Below, one piece after another: positions 1-7,905 of a DNA stretch of 50,328 nucleotides (its first letter is position 1; each line of letters begins with the position of its first letter). The DNA is from an uncultured Aquimarina sp. (GTDB taxonomy: Bacteria > Bacteroidota > Bacteroidia > Flavobacteriales > Flavobacteriaceae). The stretch lies in the NCBI GenBank assembly GCA_938011245.1, contig CALLUJ010000021.1, positions 1-50,328 of the forward strand, given 5' to 3'. The notes beneath the pieces were generated by a model, which did not search any database, was not told the DNA's origin, and was given only the letters and a program-made list of their open reading frames with translations. Both the position numbers and the translations under genes were made by a program.

Positions 1-219
1 TGGTTTGAAGACACTAAAGAATTAAATATTAAGAATTTCAATATTGCAACAAATACTATCAAATATCATTTTCAGACAATCTTAAATTTCTTTGATAATA
101 GAAATACCAATGCGAATGCAGAATCTTTTAATTCTAAAATAAAATTATTCAGAGCGAATTTAAGAGGTGTAAGAGATATTAAATTTTTCCTCTTCAGATT
201 AGAAAAATTATTTGCTTAA
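1..219 (+). CDS. Transposase, C-terminal part (DDE, ISL3/ISAon1-like), cut by window edge
   Basis: An open frame enters from the left edge and gives 72 residues before a TAA stop. The segment NANAESFNSKIKLFRANLRGVRD followed by FFLFRLEKLFA is typical of the C-terminus of ISAon1-like/ISL3-type DDE transposases common in Bacteroidota; the Glu in AESFN would be the last acidic catalytic residue. The N-terminal part and left terminus lie outside the window, so I cannot tell whether the element is intact. Family placement is from memory of the motif. Confidence 0.75.
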   Translation, partial: WFEDTKELNIKNFNIATNTIKYHFQTILNFFDNRNTNANAESFNSKIKLFRANLRGVRDIKFFLFRLEKLFA

Positions 220-221
220 TC

Positions 222-299
222 CCCATAAAATTTAATTGAGCCAAAAGTAGCTTATAGAAGTGTACTTTATATGCCAATACAAAGCTTACATTTTATGGG
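222..299. repeat. 9-bp inverted repeat after the transposase
   Basis: CCCATAAAA (222-230) and TTTTATGGG (291-299) are exact reverse complements, starting 3 bases after the transposase stop. This could be structure within the right end of the insertion sequence. The true terminus cannot be set without the left end. Confidence 0.4.
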
Positions 300-400
300 T
301 CCGGCGTCTTCGCCAGTCACTACACCCACAAAACACATATCCTAAAACCATAAATCAATATTGTTTTTTCTTTAATTGAAAATACAAAGGAGCATTGGAG

Positions 401-444
401 CAAGACTATTTATACATAACTATGTGTTATGTATAAATAGCTTG
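401..444. repeat. Long perfect hairpin (15-bp arms, 5-nt loop)
   Basis: CTATTTATACATAAC (406-420) and GTTATGTATAAATAG (426-440) are exact reverse complements around the loop TATGT. CAAG (401-404) and CTTG (441-444) extend the pairing past one unpaired A. No T-run follows, so it is not an ordinary terminator. A GC-richer imperfect palindrome (about 441-458) adjoins it. It may be a recombination site, an element end or a structured RNA. Confidence 0.7.
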
Positions 445-520
445 GGCGATGCGCCAAGAGGGAGAGGGCAAGGATTTCTTGACACTTCCGCTTAAAGAGG
501 TATATATGGATATAAGCTAA
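437..520 (+). other. Short coding-like scrap, no start codon
   Basis: From just inside the hairpin, a frame reads IAWAMRQEGEGKDFLTLPLKE and then VYMDIS to a TAA at 518-520. The mix of charged residues and the higher GC content look like protein-coding sequence, so this may be the last codons of a gene whose body was lost. I do not recognise it. The alternative is chance. Confidence 0.25.
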
Positions 521-943
521 TTATCTGGAAATACTCTTTTGCTTATTTAAAAAAGGCTTAGGGAGTGGTGCAGTTGTTTCTGTTCTAATTTTTAATTTAG
601 ACCTTTTTTGACTACCGATTGGAGAATCAGAATTGCTTAAATCAAATTTTAAAGCTCTATCCCTCTCTTCCCGATATTTGTGTATTTCAGATAGAGTCGT
701 TTCAGTTTTAGGGTTTCTTAACTTTTTTGAGGGGTGCCGTCTATTTATTTCTGCGTTAACTCTTTTAATGTATTCTGCACTTATTGTAGTAGTTTTTTCT
801 AACTTTTCAATGGGTATTTTTCCAAAATCAAGTAAATCTAATGGGTTGAAGTTTTTGATAGAGTTTTTTTGAGTTGATGTTAAAATACTCTTGGATTTTT
901 TTTCATGAGATTTTTTTTCATGAGATTTTTTTTTGTTTGGCAT
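521..943 (-). CDS. Hypothetical basic protein with KKSHE repeats
   Basis: 140 residues, very rich in Lys, Ser and Arg, with no signal peptide or membrane segment. The N-terminus carries two copies of KKSHE followed by KKSKS, from a 15-bp tandem repeat. The middle (about 32-100) may be helical and contains ISAEYIKRVNAEINRRHP. I recognise no family. It lies between transposon debris and a decayed region, which suggests accessory DNA. A frame on the other strand (633-872) overlaps it, but this one starts with ATG and reads like a soluble protein. Expression is uncertain. Confidence 0.45.
   Translation of the reverse strand: MPNKKKSHEKKSHEKKSKSILTSTQKNSIKNFNPLDLLDFGKIPIEKLEKTTTISAEYIKRVNAEINRRHPSKKLRNPKTETTLSEIHKYREERDRALKFDLSNSDSPIGSQKRSKLKIRTETTAPLPKPFLNKQKSISR
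894..923. repeat. Tandem 15-bp repeat, two copies
   Basis: The unit GATTTTTTTTCATGA occurs at 894-908 and 909-923 and is followed by a partial third copy. It encodes the KKSHE repeats of the minus-strand hypothetical protein. The homopolymer runs make it prone to slippage. Confidence 0.8.
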
Positions 944-1280
944 GATATAATATTTTAAGTTTATTATAAAAACAATCTAAAGATAAAAGGCCCTAAGTTA
1001 TACTGTTTACGGATAACAATATCGTATATATTTTAAATTATTTTTTGTTAGTCTAAGGCAAAAAAATAAGTATAATCTTAATTACGATTGTTTTTTTTAA
1101 CTCCAAAATAGAGAAAAAGAAACAACATATATGCGAAATTTTTGTTAGTAAATCGTATTAGTTAAAAAATGAAGACACATAATTGAGTGTATAGATGCTC
1201 ATTGAATGAGTTGATTTTTGTTTGATGATAGATTTTTATTTAACTAAATTGGATTGGTAGAGTAATTAATACTTGCTTGA

Positions 1281-1379
1281 TTAGGCGATGATAGTGTTTC
1301 GAAACCTATTGGAGAATTTAAACAATATGAGTATCATGAGTTAAATAATGAAAATCCATAATATTTTGAATTAATATAA
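1281..1379 (+). pseudogene. Decayed C-terminal coding remnant
   Basis: One frame reads LGDDSVSKPIGEF, then KQYEYHELNNENP, a TAA, then YFELI and a second TAA (1377-1379). The composition looks like a real protein end broken by a nonsense codon at 1359-1361; another stop (TGA) lies just upstream. I do not recognise the parent protein, and chance is possible. Confidence 0.3.
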
Positions 1380-1420
1380 CTTAACTAAGCAGAGTTGTTT
1401 TTTGAATGTGTCTTTTAACT

Positions 1421-1460
1421 ATAAAAAAAAGGGTTTAACGTTGAAAAAAAGTTAAACCCT
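1421..1460 (-). terminator. Rho-independent terminator of purM
   Basis: AGGGTTTAAC (1430-1439) pairs perfectly with GTTAAACCCT (1451-1460). On the minus strand the stem is followed by a T-rich tract (complement of 1421-1429). It lies 36 bases after the purM stop. Confidence 0.85.
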
Positions 1461-1495
1461 CTATGCTTTAAATTTATAAAATTTATATGTAATTT

Positions 1496-2677
1496 TTATG
1501 AATATTCATAAATGCCAAATTCACTCTTAATAGTAAGTTTTTTGCTTTTAGACTCTTCAACGCGTCCTATAATTTGAGCGTTTACATTAAAACTATTAGA
1601 AATAGCAATAATATCATTAGCGATAGTTTCGTTTACATATAATTCCATGCGGTGTCCCATATTAAATACTTGGTACATTTCCTTCCAATCGGTTCCCGAA
1701 TTTTCTTGAATCAATTTAAATAAAGGAGGGAGTTCAAATAAATTGTCTTTAATAATATGATTTTTACTAATAAAATGAAGTATTTTAGTTTGTGCTCCAC
1801 CACTACAATGTACCATTCCGTTAATGTCGTTGCTATTGTATTTAGAAAGAATTTTCTTAATAATAGGAGCATAAGTTCTAGTGGGGGATAAGACTAATTT
1901 ACCAGCATCAATAGGAGCATCTTTAACGGCATCAGTTAATTTTGTTTTTCCAGAATATACAAGCTCTGGAGGAACAGAAGTATCAAAGCTTTCAGGAAAT
2001 TTTTCAGCTAAATAGTTACTAAAAACATCATGTCTGGCAGAAGTAAGACCATTACTTCCCATTCCGCCGTTGTATTCTTTTTCATAAGTAGCTTGTCCAA
2101 AGGAAGCTAGGCCAACAATAACATTTCCAGGTTTTATATTGGCATTATCTATAATTTCAGAACGCTTTAGGCGAGCAGTTACAGTTGAATCTACAATAAT
2201 AGTCCTAACTAAATCTCCAACATCGGCGGTTTCTCCACCCGTAGAATGTATATTAATTCCATGCTTTTTTAAATCTACAAGTAGTTCCTCAGTCCCATTA
2301 ATTATAGCAGAAAGGACTTCCGCTGGGATTAAATTTTTGTTTCGTCCTATAGTAGAAGAAAGCATTATATTGCTAGTAGCTCCTATGCATATTAAGTCAT
2401 CAATATTCATAATTAAGGCATCTTGAGCTATTCCTTTCCATACAGAAATATCCCCAGTTTCTTTCCAGTACATATAAGCTAAAGAAGATTTAGTACCAGC
2501 TCCATCGGCATGCATAACTAAGCAATGTTCGTCACTACCAGTTAAATAATCGGGAACTATTTTACAAAAGGCTTTGGGAAAGAGTCCTTTGTCTATGTTT
2601 TTTATGGCAGAGTGCACATCTTCTTTAGAGGCAGAAACACCTCTTTGAGCATATCTTTTACTTACTTCTTTACTCAT
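1496..2677 (-). CDS. purM: AIR synthase (phosphoribosylformylglycinamidine cyclo-ligase)
   Basis: 393 residues. It makes 5-aminoimidazole ribonucleotide from FGAM and ATP in cytosolic purine synthesis. Visible PurM-family motifs are HADGAGTKSS (about 56-65) in the nucleotide/substrate region, STGGETADVGD in the middle, and FNMGHRMEL near the C-terminus. The length fits the longer Bacteroidota form rather than the roughly 345-residue enterobacterial one. It is monocistronic here, with its own -7 element about 20 bases upstream and a strong terminator downstream; no other purine genes are in the window. Confidence 0.95.
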   Translation of the reverse strand: MSKEVSKRYAQRGVSASKEDVHSAIKNIDKGLFPKAFCKIVPDYLTGSDEHCLVMHADGAGTKSSLAYMYWKETGDISVWKGIAQDALIMNIDDLICIGATSNIMLSSTIGRNKNLIPAEVLSAIINGTEELLVDLKKHGINIHSTGGETADVGDLVRTIIVDSTVTARLKRSEIIDNANIKPGNVIVGLASFGQATYEKEYNGGMGSNGLTSARHDVFSNYLAEKFPESFDTSVPPELVYSGKTKLTDAVKDAPIDAGKLVLSPTRTYAPIIKKILSKYNSNDINGMVHCSGGAQTKILHFISKNHIIKDNLFELPPLFKLIQENSGTDWKEMYQVFNMGHRMELYVNETIANDIIAISNSFNVNAQIIGRVEESKSKKLTIKSEFGIYEYS

Positions 2678-2697
2678 ATATAATTATATTGATAAAA

Positions 2698-2705
2698 CAA
2701 AGATA
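2698..2705 (-). promoter_or_regulatory. Bacteroidota -7 element of purM
   Basis: On the minus strand this reads TATCTTTG, an exact TAnnTTTG match, 20 bases before the purM ATG. The -33 region is weak. Confidence 0.5.
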
Positions 2706-2886
2706 CCATAATGTTATAAATTTTAATATGTAAAAAAATAGAAGAAAGTTTAATCTATTTTTAAAGTTTATTTAGAGCAGATATTTTTTGTAAGAGTCTA
2801 GTAATTGACCTTCGAAAAAAATGTTTGCGTTTGGAATTAACCATAAAAATTAATTATTTTTATAGTTTTTCTTTAGTGGAACACTT

Positions 2887-2915
2887 TTTGATAAATAATT
2901 ATGAAAATAATTTTG
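2887..2915 (+). promoter_or_regulatory. Candidate promoter of the GH42-like gene
   Basis: TTTG (2887-2890), a 17-base spacer and TAATTTTG (2908-2915) match the Bacteroidota -33/-7 pattern. The implied leader is about 120 bases. The rest of the 365-bp purM/glycosidase gap shows nothing else I can assign. Confidence 0.4.
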
Positions 2916-3042
2916 AATTTTGTGCAATTAAAGCTGAATTAAAGTACAGAAAATAACTATTTAAATTAAAAATACAGATGAATAATTACATGAGGTTAAG
3001 TATTTTAACAAATAAAGATAATTTTAAAAACATATAATTACA

Positions 3043-5376
3043 ATGAGAAAACATTATACTTTAACTTTATTATTACTGTTATTTATTCAAAGTTTTTCTG
3101 CAAATGCTCAAAAGTTAACTAATGAAGCTAAGAAAAAAATTGATAAATTAGAAAAGTTAATGTCAAAAGCAGAAAAAAAAGGCTTTGATGTTACCAGAGA
3201 GAAAACCATAATATGGTTTTCTAAAGAATTTTTGAAAATTGCGAAATGGGATGAAAAAAATATTCCTTTTATACAAAATGCTTTCGAACAGTTTAAACCT
3301 ATAAAAGGAGATAAAGCGGAAATAGCAAAAGGCATTCCTAATTTTGAAAGGCAACAAGTTATAGAAATTTTGAATACAGGAATTAATAATCTTACCAAAG
3401 TAATTGATGGTGCTATTATAAGAAGACCAGTAGCAAAAGTAGATTGGGAAAATATAAAGGTAGAAAAAGATCAACTTACGAGTAACGGAAAACCTGTATT
3501 TTTATACGATTATTTTTCGAAATCGCAAGGTAACCCTACTTCGGATACTAATATTTATAACGATCACTTAGGAAATATAGATCATGTAAAAGGTTTTACA
3601 CCTCAACTATTGAAGAAAGATAGAACATTTAACCAAAATGTATTAAACCGAGCAATTAACCATCCAAATACAAAAGCAGGTTACCTTTTACTTTGGAATA
3701 CAAATGTACCTAAATGGATAAAAGAAGAAGATCCCCAAGTAACTAAGGGGAGGTGTACTTTTATAGGTTTTGATATTGATAACCCATTAATGCATGAGGT
3801 TTGGGGTAGTATTATGCAAAAAGCAGGAGAAGTAACAAAGGGCAAAAAAAGTGTACAACTAGGTTACATTTTAGCAAATGAACCACACTGGTTTTCAGAA
3901 CAAGGGAGTTGGTCTTTTAAGCGAGGAGAAATGAATTCTCTTTCAACGTACACTCTTGATAAATTTAACGATTGGCTTTGCGAAAAATACGATAATGATA
4001 TTGAGGCACTTAATAAGAATTGGGAATCCGATTTTGAATTTTTTGGAGATGTAACTTTTCCTTTTCCATTACCAAAAAAAACAAAAGGAACTCCGCTTAG
4101 GTATGATTGGGATCGTTTTAACATGGATAGAGCAACGGAATGGTTTTCGTTTTTACAAACTGAATTGCACAAAACGAATCCTAAAGGAGATACTCATATA
4201 AAATTAATATCCCACTTTTTCTCTGACGATGGGCGTTCTCATGGAATAGATATAGAATCTCTTACAGAATTAACTACGATGATAGGGGATGACGCTAAAA
4301 CTAGAGAAAGAGATTTGCGTTACGATAGAGAAGAGCATTGGGAAAAGTACTATTCTTATCATTGGCAAGAGCTATGTGTTTCGTATGATTTTGTGGAGTC
4401 GGTATCGCCAGATAAAATACACGTTAATTCGGAAACTCATTTTCTTTCTAGTGTTGCTTGGCGCAAACTAGATACTTCCCCAGAATATGTTAGAAACAAT
4501 TTTTGGTTAGCTACATTACATGGTATGGATGTAGGTTTGTCATGGTTTTGGGCAAGAGACCCAGATGGTTCTCCTGAAGATAGATTTGAAAAAAAGAAGT
4601 ATTCAAGCGACGTAGCTTTACATAAATCTTTTGCAGCATCGGTTAATATGCAACCTCAAGTAGCTAATGAGCTTACACAGGTAATGATGGATTTGAATAG
4701 TTTTTCGGAAGAAATTATGGCATTGCGTCGTCAACGAAAACCAATACGATTATTTCATTCCGAAACATCAGCAATTAATAAAAAACATCATATGACAGAG
4801 CAGTATGATCTTTACGAATCATTGTTTTTTGAAGGTTTTCCTGTAGGATATGCTACAGAGAAAATTATTAGAAAACAAGATCATAAGAATTGGGACACTG
4901 TACTTGTTTATAAAACAGAATACGTAACTGATGCTGAATTTAATGAGTTGCAAAACTATTTAAATAAAGGAGGAACTGTTATAATAGATAATGAAAAGAG
5001 TCTTTCAATGGACGAATATGGATATAAGCGTTTGGAGACTTTAGAAAAAGGTGAAGGGAATTTACATGTGCTTAATACCGATAAATATGAAGATTTAAAA
5101 GCATTTGCATTAAAAACAATTGATAATAAGTTGCCAGAAATTGTTTTAACAGAATCAAATGGTACAGGACATAAAGGTTGTGAATGGAGAGTAGTTCCTA
5201 ATAATAAAGGAGGTTATATTATGACTATTATTAACCTAGGTAATAAAGCACAATTAAAAGTTTCTAATAAAAATGGAACTAGTCTTAATTGTGTAAATAT
5301 GTTAACAAGAGAATCTTTAGGATCTAGTTTTGAGCTTGACGTTCATGGCACACTTTTGCTTGAAATAGAGAAATAA
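3043..5376 (+). CDS. Secreted GH42-like glycoside hydrolase
   Basis: 777 residues with a Sec signal peptide ending near NAQ (about residue 23). After a charged coiled region comes a clan-A-like catalytic domain: ANEPHW supplies a candidate acid/base Glu280, and HVNSETH supplies a candidate nucleophile Glu464. The segment FNDWLCEKYDNDIEALNKNWE resembles the GH42 beta-galactosidase signature. Residues from about 570 look like the GH42 trimerisation/Rossmann-like domain. It is longer than usual GH42 enzymes and has an added N-terminal domain. The substrate is unknown; galactan-type algal polysaccharides are a guess from the family. It has its own candidate promoter and is not beside SusC/D genes. 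No T9SS or lipoprotein signal is seen. Confidence 0.65.
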   Translation: MRKHYTLTLLLLLFIQSFSANAQKLTNEAKKKIDKLEKLMSKAEKKGFDVTREKTIIWFSKEFLKIAKWDEKNIPFIQNAFEQFKPIKGDKAEIAKGIPNFERQQVIEILNTGINNLTKVIDGAIIRRPVAKVDWENIKVEKDQLTSNGKPVFLYDYFSKSQGNPTSDTNIYNDHLGNIDHVKGFTPQLLKKDRTFNQNVLNRAINHPNTKAGYLLLWNTNVPKWIKEEDPQVTKGRCTFIGFDIDNPLMHEVWGSIMQKAGEVTKGKKSVQLGYILANEPHWFSEQGSWSFKRGEMNSLSTYTLDKFNDWLCEKYDNDIEALNKNWESDFEFFGDVTFPFPLPKKTKGTPLRYDWDRFNMDRATEWFSFLQTELHKTNPKGDTHIKLISHFFSDDGRSHGIDIESLTELTTMIGDDAKTRERDLRYDREEHWEKYYSYHWQELCVSYDFVESVSPDKIHVNSETHFLSSVAWRKLDTSPEYVRNNFWLATLHGMDVGLSWFWARDPDGSPEDRFEKKKYSSDVALHKSFAASVNMQPQVANELTQVMMDLNSFSEEIMALRRQRKPIRLFHSETSAINKKHHMTEQYDLYESLFFEGFPVGYATEKIIRKQDHKNWDTVLVYKTEYVTDAEFNELQNYLNKGGTVIIDNEKSLSMDEYGYKRLETLEKGEGNLHVLNTDKYEDLKAFALKTIDNKLPEIVLTESNGTGHKGCEWRVVPNNKGGYIMTIINLGNKAQLKVSNKNGTSLNCVNMLTRESLGSSFELDVHGTLLLEIEK

Positions 5377-5453
5377 ATTATTAAATATTTTTATAATAAA
5401 GAATAAAAAAAAGCTGTCTGAGAAGAAAGCTACTAAAAAAGTCAATTTTAATT

Positions 5454-5489
5454 AAAAAGAGCAAGATTTTCTAAATCCTGCTCTTTTTT
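5454..5489 (+). terminator. Terminator-like hairpin
   Basis: AAAAAGAGCAAGATT and AATCCTGCTCTTTTTT pair with one mismatch around TTCTA and end in a T-run. It may end the glycosidase transcript or be the read-through shield often found near insertion-sequence ends. Confidence 0.6.
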
Positions 5490-5501
5490 GTATTTTGGAC
5501 T

Positions 5502-5561
5502 ATGGTAGTTCAGCAACAAGCTTTACAGCTAAGTGAGTATAGTTCTTTGTATGGGGTTTAA
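5502..5561 (+). pseudogene. IS1182-like transposase start fragment
   Basis: ATG-initiated, 19 codons: MVVQQQALQLSEYSSLYGV, then a stop. It resembles the beginning of IS1182-family transposases (Q-rich start, then LQLS..S.LY). The rest is missing. Too short to be sure. Confidence 0.3.
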
Positions 5562-5594
5562 AAAAAGACAGACAAGGTTAAGAAAACACTCCCA

Positions 5595-5788
5595 TTTACC
5601 ATTGCACTTATTGCCTTTAGAGCGTTCAGATTCACTTAAACAGTTTTCCATCTTAGCTTGCAAAACTTTCTCTATGAAATTTTTAACAAAGGAGCAAAAG
5701 CGCCGTATTTGCCAAATAAACTTTTTCCTGTCATGAATTGCCCTAATGCTTTTTTCTCTAGAGCGGATTGTTCTAATTCTTTTCCCAT
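5595..5788 (-). pseudogene. IS256-family transposase, N-terminal remnant with frameshift
   Basis: From ATG at 5788 the frame reads MGKELEQSALEKKALGQFMT and then GKSLFGKYGAFAPLLKIS before a stop. One frame over it continues NFIEKVLQAKMENC...SKGNKCNGK. Joined, this is the classic IS256-family N-terminus (SALE.....L..GKSLFGK.GAFAPLLK.F.E..L..EM..HL......GN..NGK). The break fits loss of one base in the T-run at 5680-5684. Homology ends near 5595; the catalytic domain is absent, so it is dead. Confidence 0.75.
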
Positions 5789-5819
5789 ATCTCAAAATTA
5801 TTTAATCTTTTTCAGACAG

Positions 5820-5986
5820 GGTTTAAATTATACTCTCTATTTAAGAGGTAAATTTATTACAAGAAAATCCTAAATTTGAATTTCTAAGTTTTAACTACTT
5901 TTTCAGTATTCTTCCGGTAAGGAGGTCTTTTTTTATCGATAAAAAGATAAAATTACGTTATTGTTTTACGTTTTTTATAAGAAATC
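5820..5986. other. Intergenic, AT-rich
   Basis: It contains a small TTTTTATCGATAAAA palindrome near 5931-5945 and nothing else I can assign. It completes the 5377-5986 stretch that lacks an intact gene. Confidence 0.5.
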
Positions 5987-6400
5987 TTAAATAGCTTTAT
6001 TATAATTAGGCTCTAGTAATTGTATTTGATCTTGTAGGCGTTGTATTACTAGATTAATCATTCTTTTGTTTAAAGGAGAGGAATTTTTAATATATTTTAA
6101 ATATTCTTCTACAGTAAATTGTCCAACAATTATCCCTTTAATACTATTTCTAAACTTTATATCTTTATGTAAAGAATTTTCAATATAATTCAATCGTTTT
6201 TCTAAATTTATTTTAAAAAAAACATTTTTATTTTTGCGAATATAATTTTTATATACTTCAAGAAGCAATTCGTTTTGAAGTTTAATTATTGGACGTAATA
6301 CTTTATTCTGAAAATATTCTTCACTACTCATATTGGGAAGAATTTTTGCAGATAAAATTTGAGGTCTTAATTTTTCAATTGAATAATCACGTGTTTCCAT
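5987..6400 (-). CDS. Conserved flavobacterial protein of unknown function
   Basis: 137 residues, soluble, highly charged, mostly helical in appearance. It begins METRDYSIEKLRPQI and contains GIIVGQFTVEEY and SPLNKRMINLV. I recall close relatives across Flavobacteriaceae often labelled glyoxalase, but I see no vicinal-oxygen-chelate features here, so that name should not be trusted. Divergent from the aldehyde dehydrogenase at 6498. Role unknown. Confidence 0.7.
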   Translation of the reverse strand: METRDYSIEKLRPQILSAKILPNMSSEEYFQNKVLRPIIKLQNELLLEVYKNYIRKNKNVFFKINLEKRLNYIENSLHKDIKFRNSIKGIIVGQFTVEEYLKYIKNSSPLNKRMINLVIQRLQDQIQLLEPNYNKAI

Positions 6401-6497
6401 AATTCAAAGTTTCTTAAAGATACAATATAGATTTTTTGTTTATGAAAAACTTAAATAAGCTATTAACAACCTTATGAACAATTAACTAATTTTTTTA

Positions 6498-7847
6498 ATG
6501 TTTAGATCGATAAACCCCTATACAAATACAATAATTAAAGATTACCCTTTAACTACCAGAAAGGAATTAGAGTTTATATTAAACCAAACCCAACAAGCAC
6601 ATGTAAAATGGAAACAGGTACCATTAGCAAGTAGATTACAACAAATAAAAGAACTAGGAAGCCTATTAGAAAAGAACCTTAAAGAAACTTCGGAGTTAAT
6701 AACACAAGAAGTAGGAAAACCTATACAGCAATCTAAAGCAGAAGTTAAAAAATGTATTCAGTTATGTTATTTTTATGAAGAAAGAGGAGAAATCTTTTTA
6801 AAAAATAAACAAGGAAATACTAGTTTTAAAAGTTATGTTACTTATGAACCTTTGGGGGTAATTTTAGGAATCATGCCGTGGAATTATCCTTTTTGGCAAG
6901 TCTTTCGATTTGTAGTTCCAACATTGCTTTCTGGAAATTCGGTAGTCTTAAAACATGCTTCTAATGTTGGAGGCTGTGCAAATTTTATAGAAAGTCTTTT
7001 AGCAAAAGCATTAAGTGTAGATAGGGTGTTTAATAATTTATTTTTAAGTAATGAGAGTACAACAGCAGTAATTACCAATCCAATAATTAAAGGTGTAAGC
7101 CTTACAGGGAGCACTAAAGCAGGTAAAAGTGTGGCTAGTGTAGCAGGAACGTTTTTAAAACCTGTGTTATTGGAATTAGGAGGTAGTAATGCATTAATTG
7201 TATGTAAAGATGCAGCTATTGATAAAGCTATTGATGCCTGTATTTTGGGAAGATTTCAAAATAATGGTCAAAGTTGTATTGCTGTAAAAAGGTTGTTACT
7301 GGATGCTTCAATAGAAAAAGAATTTGTAGAAAAATTAACTCAAAAAGTTAAAAACTTAAAAAAAGGAGACCCGTTTAAAGAGGACACGTATATAAGCGTT
7401 TTAGCTAAGCCAGAATTTGTAACTTCATTAAATAATAACTTAAAAGAATCGTTAGAAGAAGGAGCAAATTTAATTTGTGGTGGTAATTATAAAGATTCGT
7501 TTTTTGAACCTACATTAGTGAGTAACGTTACATCCAATATGGCTCTTTTTAAAAAAGAAACTTTTGGACCTGTATTACCCATTTTATCTTTTAAAACCTT
7601 AGAGGAAGCAATTAACTTAGCAAACACTACCCAGTATGGACTTGGAGTTTCAGTATTTACAGAAAACAAAGAGCTAGCAAAAAAAATTATTCCAAAATTT
7701 AATGATGGTGCAGTATTTATAAATAGCATTGTAAAAAGCATTCCCTCTTTACCTTTTGGAGGTACTAAAACCTCTGGTTTAGGTAGAGAGCTTGCGGAAG
7801 AAGGAATTAAAGCTTTTGTAAATGTAAAAACCGTAGTAATAAACTAA
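6498..7847 (+). CDS. NAD(P)-dependent aldehyde dehydrogenase (succinate-semialdehyde type)
   Basis: 449 residues, full length for the short succinate-semialdehyde-like ALDH group. It oxidises an aldehyde to its acid in the cytosol. MPWNYPFW holds the oxyanion Asn129, LELGGSN the general base Glu226, and NNGQSCIAVKR the nucleophile Cys260; ETFGPVLPIL and PFGGTKTSGLGREL close the fold. The start MFRSINPYTN matches relatives. Substrate inferred from family only. It is probably followed in the same direction by the small membrane protein at 7906, with a terminator at 8104. Confidence 0.9.
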   Translation: MFRSINPYTNTIIKDYPLTTRKELEFILNQTQQAHVKWKQVPLASRLQQIKELGSLLEKNLKETSELITQEVGKPIQQSKAEVKKCIQLCYFYEERGEIFLKNKQGNTSFKSYVTYEPLGVILGIMPWNYPFWQVFRFVVPTLLSGNSVVLKHASNVGGCANFIESLLAKALSVDRVFNNLFLSNESTTAVITNPIIKGVSLTGSTKAGKSVASVAGTFLKPVLLELGGSNALIVCKDAAIDKAIDACILGRFQNNGQSCIAVKRLLLDASIEKEFVEKLTQKVKNLKKGDPFKEDTYISVLAKPEFVTSLNNNLKESLEEGANLICGGNYKDSFFEPTLVSNVTSNMALFKKETFGPVLPILSFKTLEEAINLANTTQYGLGVSVFTENKELAKKIIPKFNDGAVFINSIVKSIPSLPFGGTKTSGLGRELAEEGIKAFVNVKTVVIN

Positions 7848-7905
7848 TCGAAAGTTTTTATAATACCATCTACCTACTTATATTTGCTTAAAATTACAAT
7901 ATACA

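Larger units (their letters stand above)
944..1495. other. 552-bp stretch without an intact gene
   Basis: Very AT-rich. It contains the coding scrap at 1281-1379 and the purM terminator at 1421-1460. I see no RNA gene or other intact reading frame. Confidence 0.6.
5414..5819. mobile_element. Insertion-sequence graveyard bounded by CTGTCTGA inverted repeats
   Basis: CTGTCTGA occurs at 5414-5421 on the plus strand and at 5812-5819 on the minus strand, facing inward. Between them are a start-region fragment like an IS1182 transposase (plus) and a frameshifted N-terminal fragment of an IS256 transposase (minus). The two transposase starts point at each other, as if two elements had collapsed together by deletion. 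Confidence 0.5.

Noticed and set aside
401-444. Hairpin as a transcription terminator
   Set aside because: No T-run follows either strand of the stem and no complete gene ends at it.
633-872. Plus-strand frame of 79 codons, hydrophobic, opposite the orphan basic protein
   Set aside because: It lies wholly antisense to the longer ATG-started frame and has the Phe/Leu-rich composition typical of the complement of Lys-rich coding sequence.
3163-3474. Minus-strand frames inside the GH42-like gene
   Set aside because: Antisense shadows with Phe/Ile/Cys-rich composition and no independent start signals.
5529-5795. Minus-strand 88-codon frame as a gene
   Set aside because: It is the shifted frame of the IS256 N-terminal remnant; only its middle matches a transposase.
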